Positions 63,635 to 64,000 of a stretch of 64,000 nucleotides of DNA are shown here, in pieces. Position 1 is the first letter of the stretch. Every line of letters begins with the position of its first letter. Under the pieces are notes generated by a model that saw nothing but the letters and a program-made list of their open reading frames with translations, was not told where the DNA came from and made no database searches. Source of the stretch: JAMZMI01 sp039944535. Lineage in GTDB: Bacteria; Bacteroidota; Bacteroidia; Cytophagales; Cyclobacteriaceae. The stretch covers positions 1-64,000 of the forward strand of contig JBDUYP010000024.1 in assembly GCA_039944535.1 (NCBI GenBank), written 5' to 3'. The position numbers and the translations under genes are program-made.

Positions 63635-64000
63635 ATGACACATATAAACACAATAGACAAAAGCGCATCAACTGATAAGCACCTTATTTCTGCCATTGCC
63701 AACAGATGGAGCCCCAGATCCTTCAGCGACAGACCTGTAAGCGACGAAACCTTGAAAATGCTATTTGAGGCTGCCCGCTGGGCTGCCTCCAGCATGAATG
63801 AGCAACCCTGGAGATTTGTGTACGCTCACAAAGGAGAAAGTGAATATGAAGCCATCGCAAAAGCACTTTACGACGGCAACAAATGGGCAGAACAGGCTCC
63901 TGTTTTGATCATTGCAGCTGCAAAGCAAACATTTAGTAGAAACGGGAAAACCAATGGATCAGCCCTTTACGACCTGGGACTTGCCGTAGGCAATTTATCA
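63635..64000 (+). CDS. Nitroreductase family protein, 3'-truncated
   Basis: 122 codons are seen from the ATG at 63635 to the right edge with no stop. Family signatures: ISAIANRWSPRSFSDRPVS, FEAARWAASSMNEQPWRF and AEQAPVLIIAAAKQ. Members are FMN-dependent NAD(P)H oxidoreductases of nitro compounds, quinones or flavins. The gene stands behind an inverted repeat, so inducible control is likely. The substrate is unknown. Confidence 0.9.
   Translation, partial: MTHINTIDKSASTDKHLISAIANRWSPRSFSDRPVSDETLKMLFEAARWAASSMNEQPWRFVYAHKGESEYEAIAKALYDGNKWAEQAPVLIIAAAKQTFSRNGKTNGSALYDLGLAVGNLS

Noticed and set aside
1..64000. tRNA genes, CRISPR arrays, insertion sequences
   Set aside because: No T-loop-type GTTCGA context in a cloverleaf, no regularly spaced short repeats, and no transposase or terminal inverted repeats were seen.

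Overview
The window is a chromosomal stretch of a Bacteroidota bacterium, most likely of the order Cytophagales. The evidence is two proteins with type B sorting domains of the type IX secretion system (T9SS), a PorP/SprF protein beside a giant repeat adhesin, an IPExxxVDY protein, the run miaB / sigma-54 activator / LptE / TPR protein / secG / groESL, acpP-fabF-rnc, and promoters of the TAnnTTTG kind. It is densely coded: no gap exceeds 300 bases. I found no tRNA, rRNA, CRISPR array, insertion sequence or prophage. The first gene is cut by the left edge and the last by the right edge.

Layout. 0-6.1 kb: the 3' part of a SprB-like surface adhesin of sixteen two-cysteine domains, then its PorP/SprF partner. 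6.1-8.3 kb: holin-like membrane protein, DinB-fold protein, gamma carbonic anhydrase, YceI lipoprotein. 8.4-13.2 kb: operon miaB, sigma-54 enhancer-binding protein, lptE, TPR protein, secG. 14.1-16.1 kb: groES-groEL behind a full -24/-12 (sigma-54) promoter, followed by a lipoprotein gene behind a near-consensus one. 17.3-20.6 kb: circularly permuted ATP-grasp / alpha-E / transglutaminase operon. 20.6-24.7 kb: DUF4202 protein, two unknown envelope proteins, a glycosyltransferase, a small heptad-repeat lipoprotein and a membrane/zinc-ribbon protein. 24.8-30 kb: bioB and sppA (minus), then folK, TauE/SafE permease and a class V aminotransferase-like enzyme (plus). 30-43.2 kb: a polysaccharide region with Wzx-like flippase, YfhO-like protein, a LamG T9SS protein, and a seven-gene minus-strand operon. 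That operon holds an HPr-kinase-like protein, two glycosyltransferases, a sulfotransferase and a WlbC/WlbB/WlbA-like set for a 2,3-diacetamido sugar. 43.3-52 kb: pfkA, miaA, a large hybrid histidine kinase with its response regulator, a metallo-beta-lactamase-fold hydrolase, an NFACT (RqcH-like) protein and another response regulator. 52-58.6 kb: pyk and IPExxxVDY (minus), acpP-fabF-rnc-nadE (plus), yidD. 58.6-64 kb: a POTRA/BamA-like protein, a YwqK/MORN protein, a PorV/PorQ-like protein, a helix-hairpin-helix outer-membrane protein and the start of a nitroreductase.

The most interesting signals are regulatory and biosynthetic. The sigma-54 activator without a receiver domain lies in the operon just upstream of groESL. 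The groES promoter matches the sigma-54 consensus core exactly and is preceded by repeated TGTCAG/CTGACA half-sites. Related half-sites and a near-sigma-54 element precede miaB. Together they suggest a local sigma-54 circuit that controls the chaperonin and perhaps itself. The ATP-grasp/alpha-E/transglutaminase cluster is a widespread but poorly characterised predicted peptide-ligation system. Functions are read from motifs and family knowledge; no database search was run.
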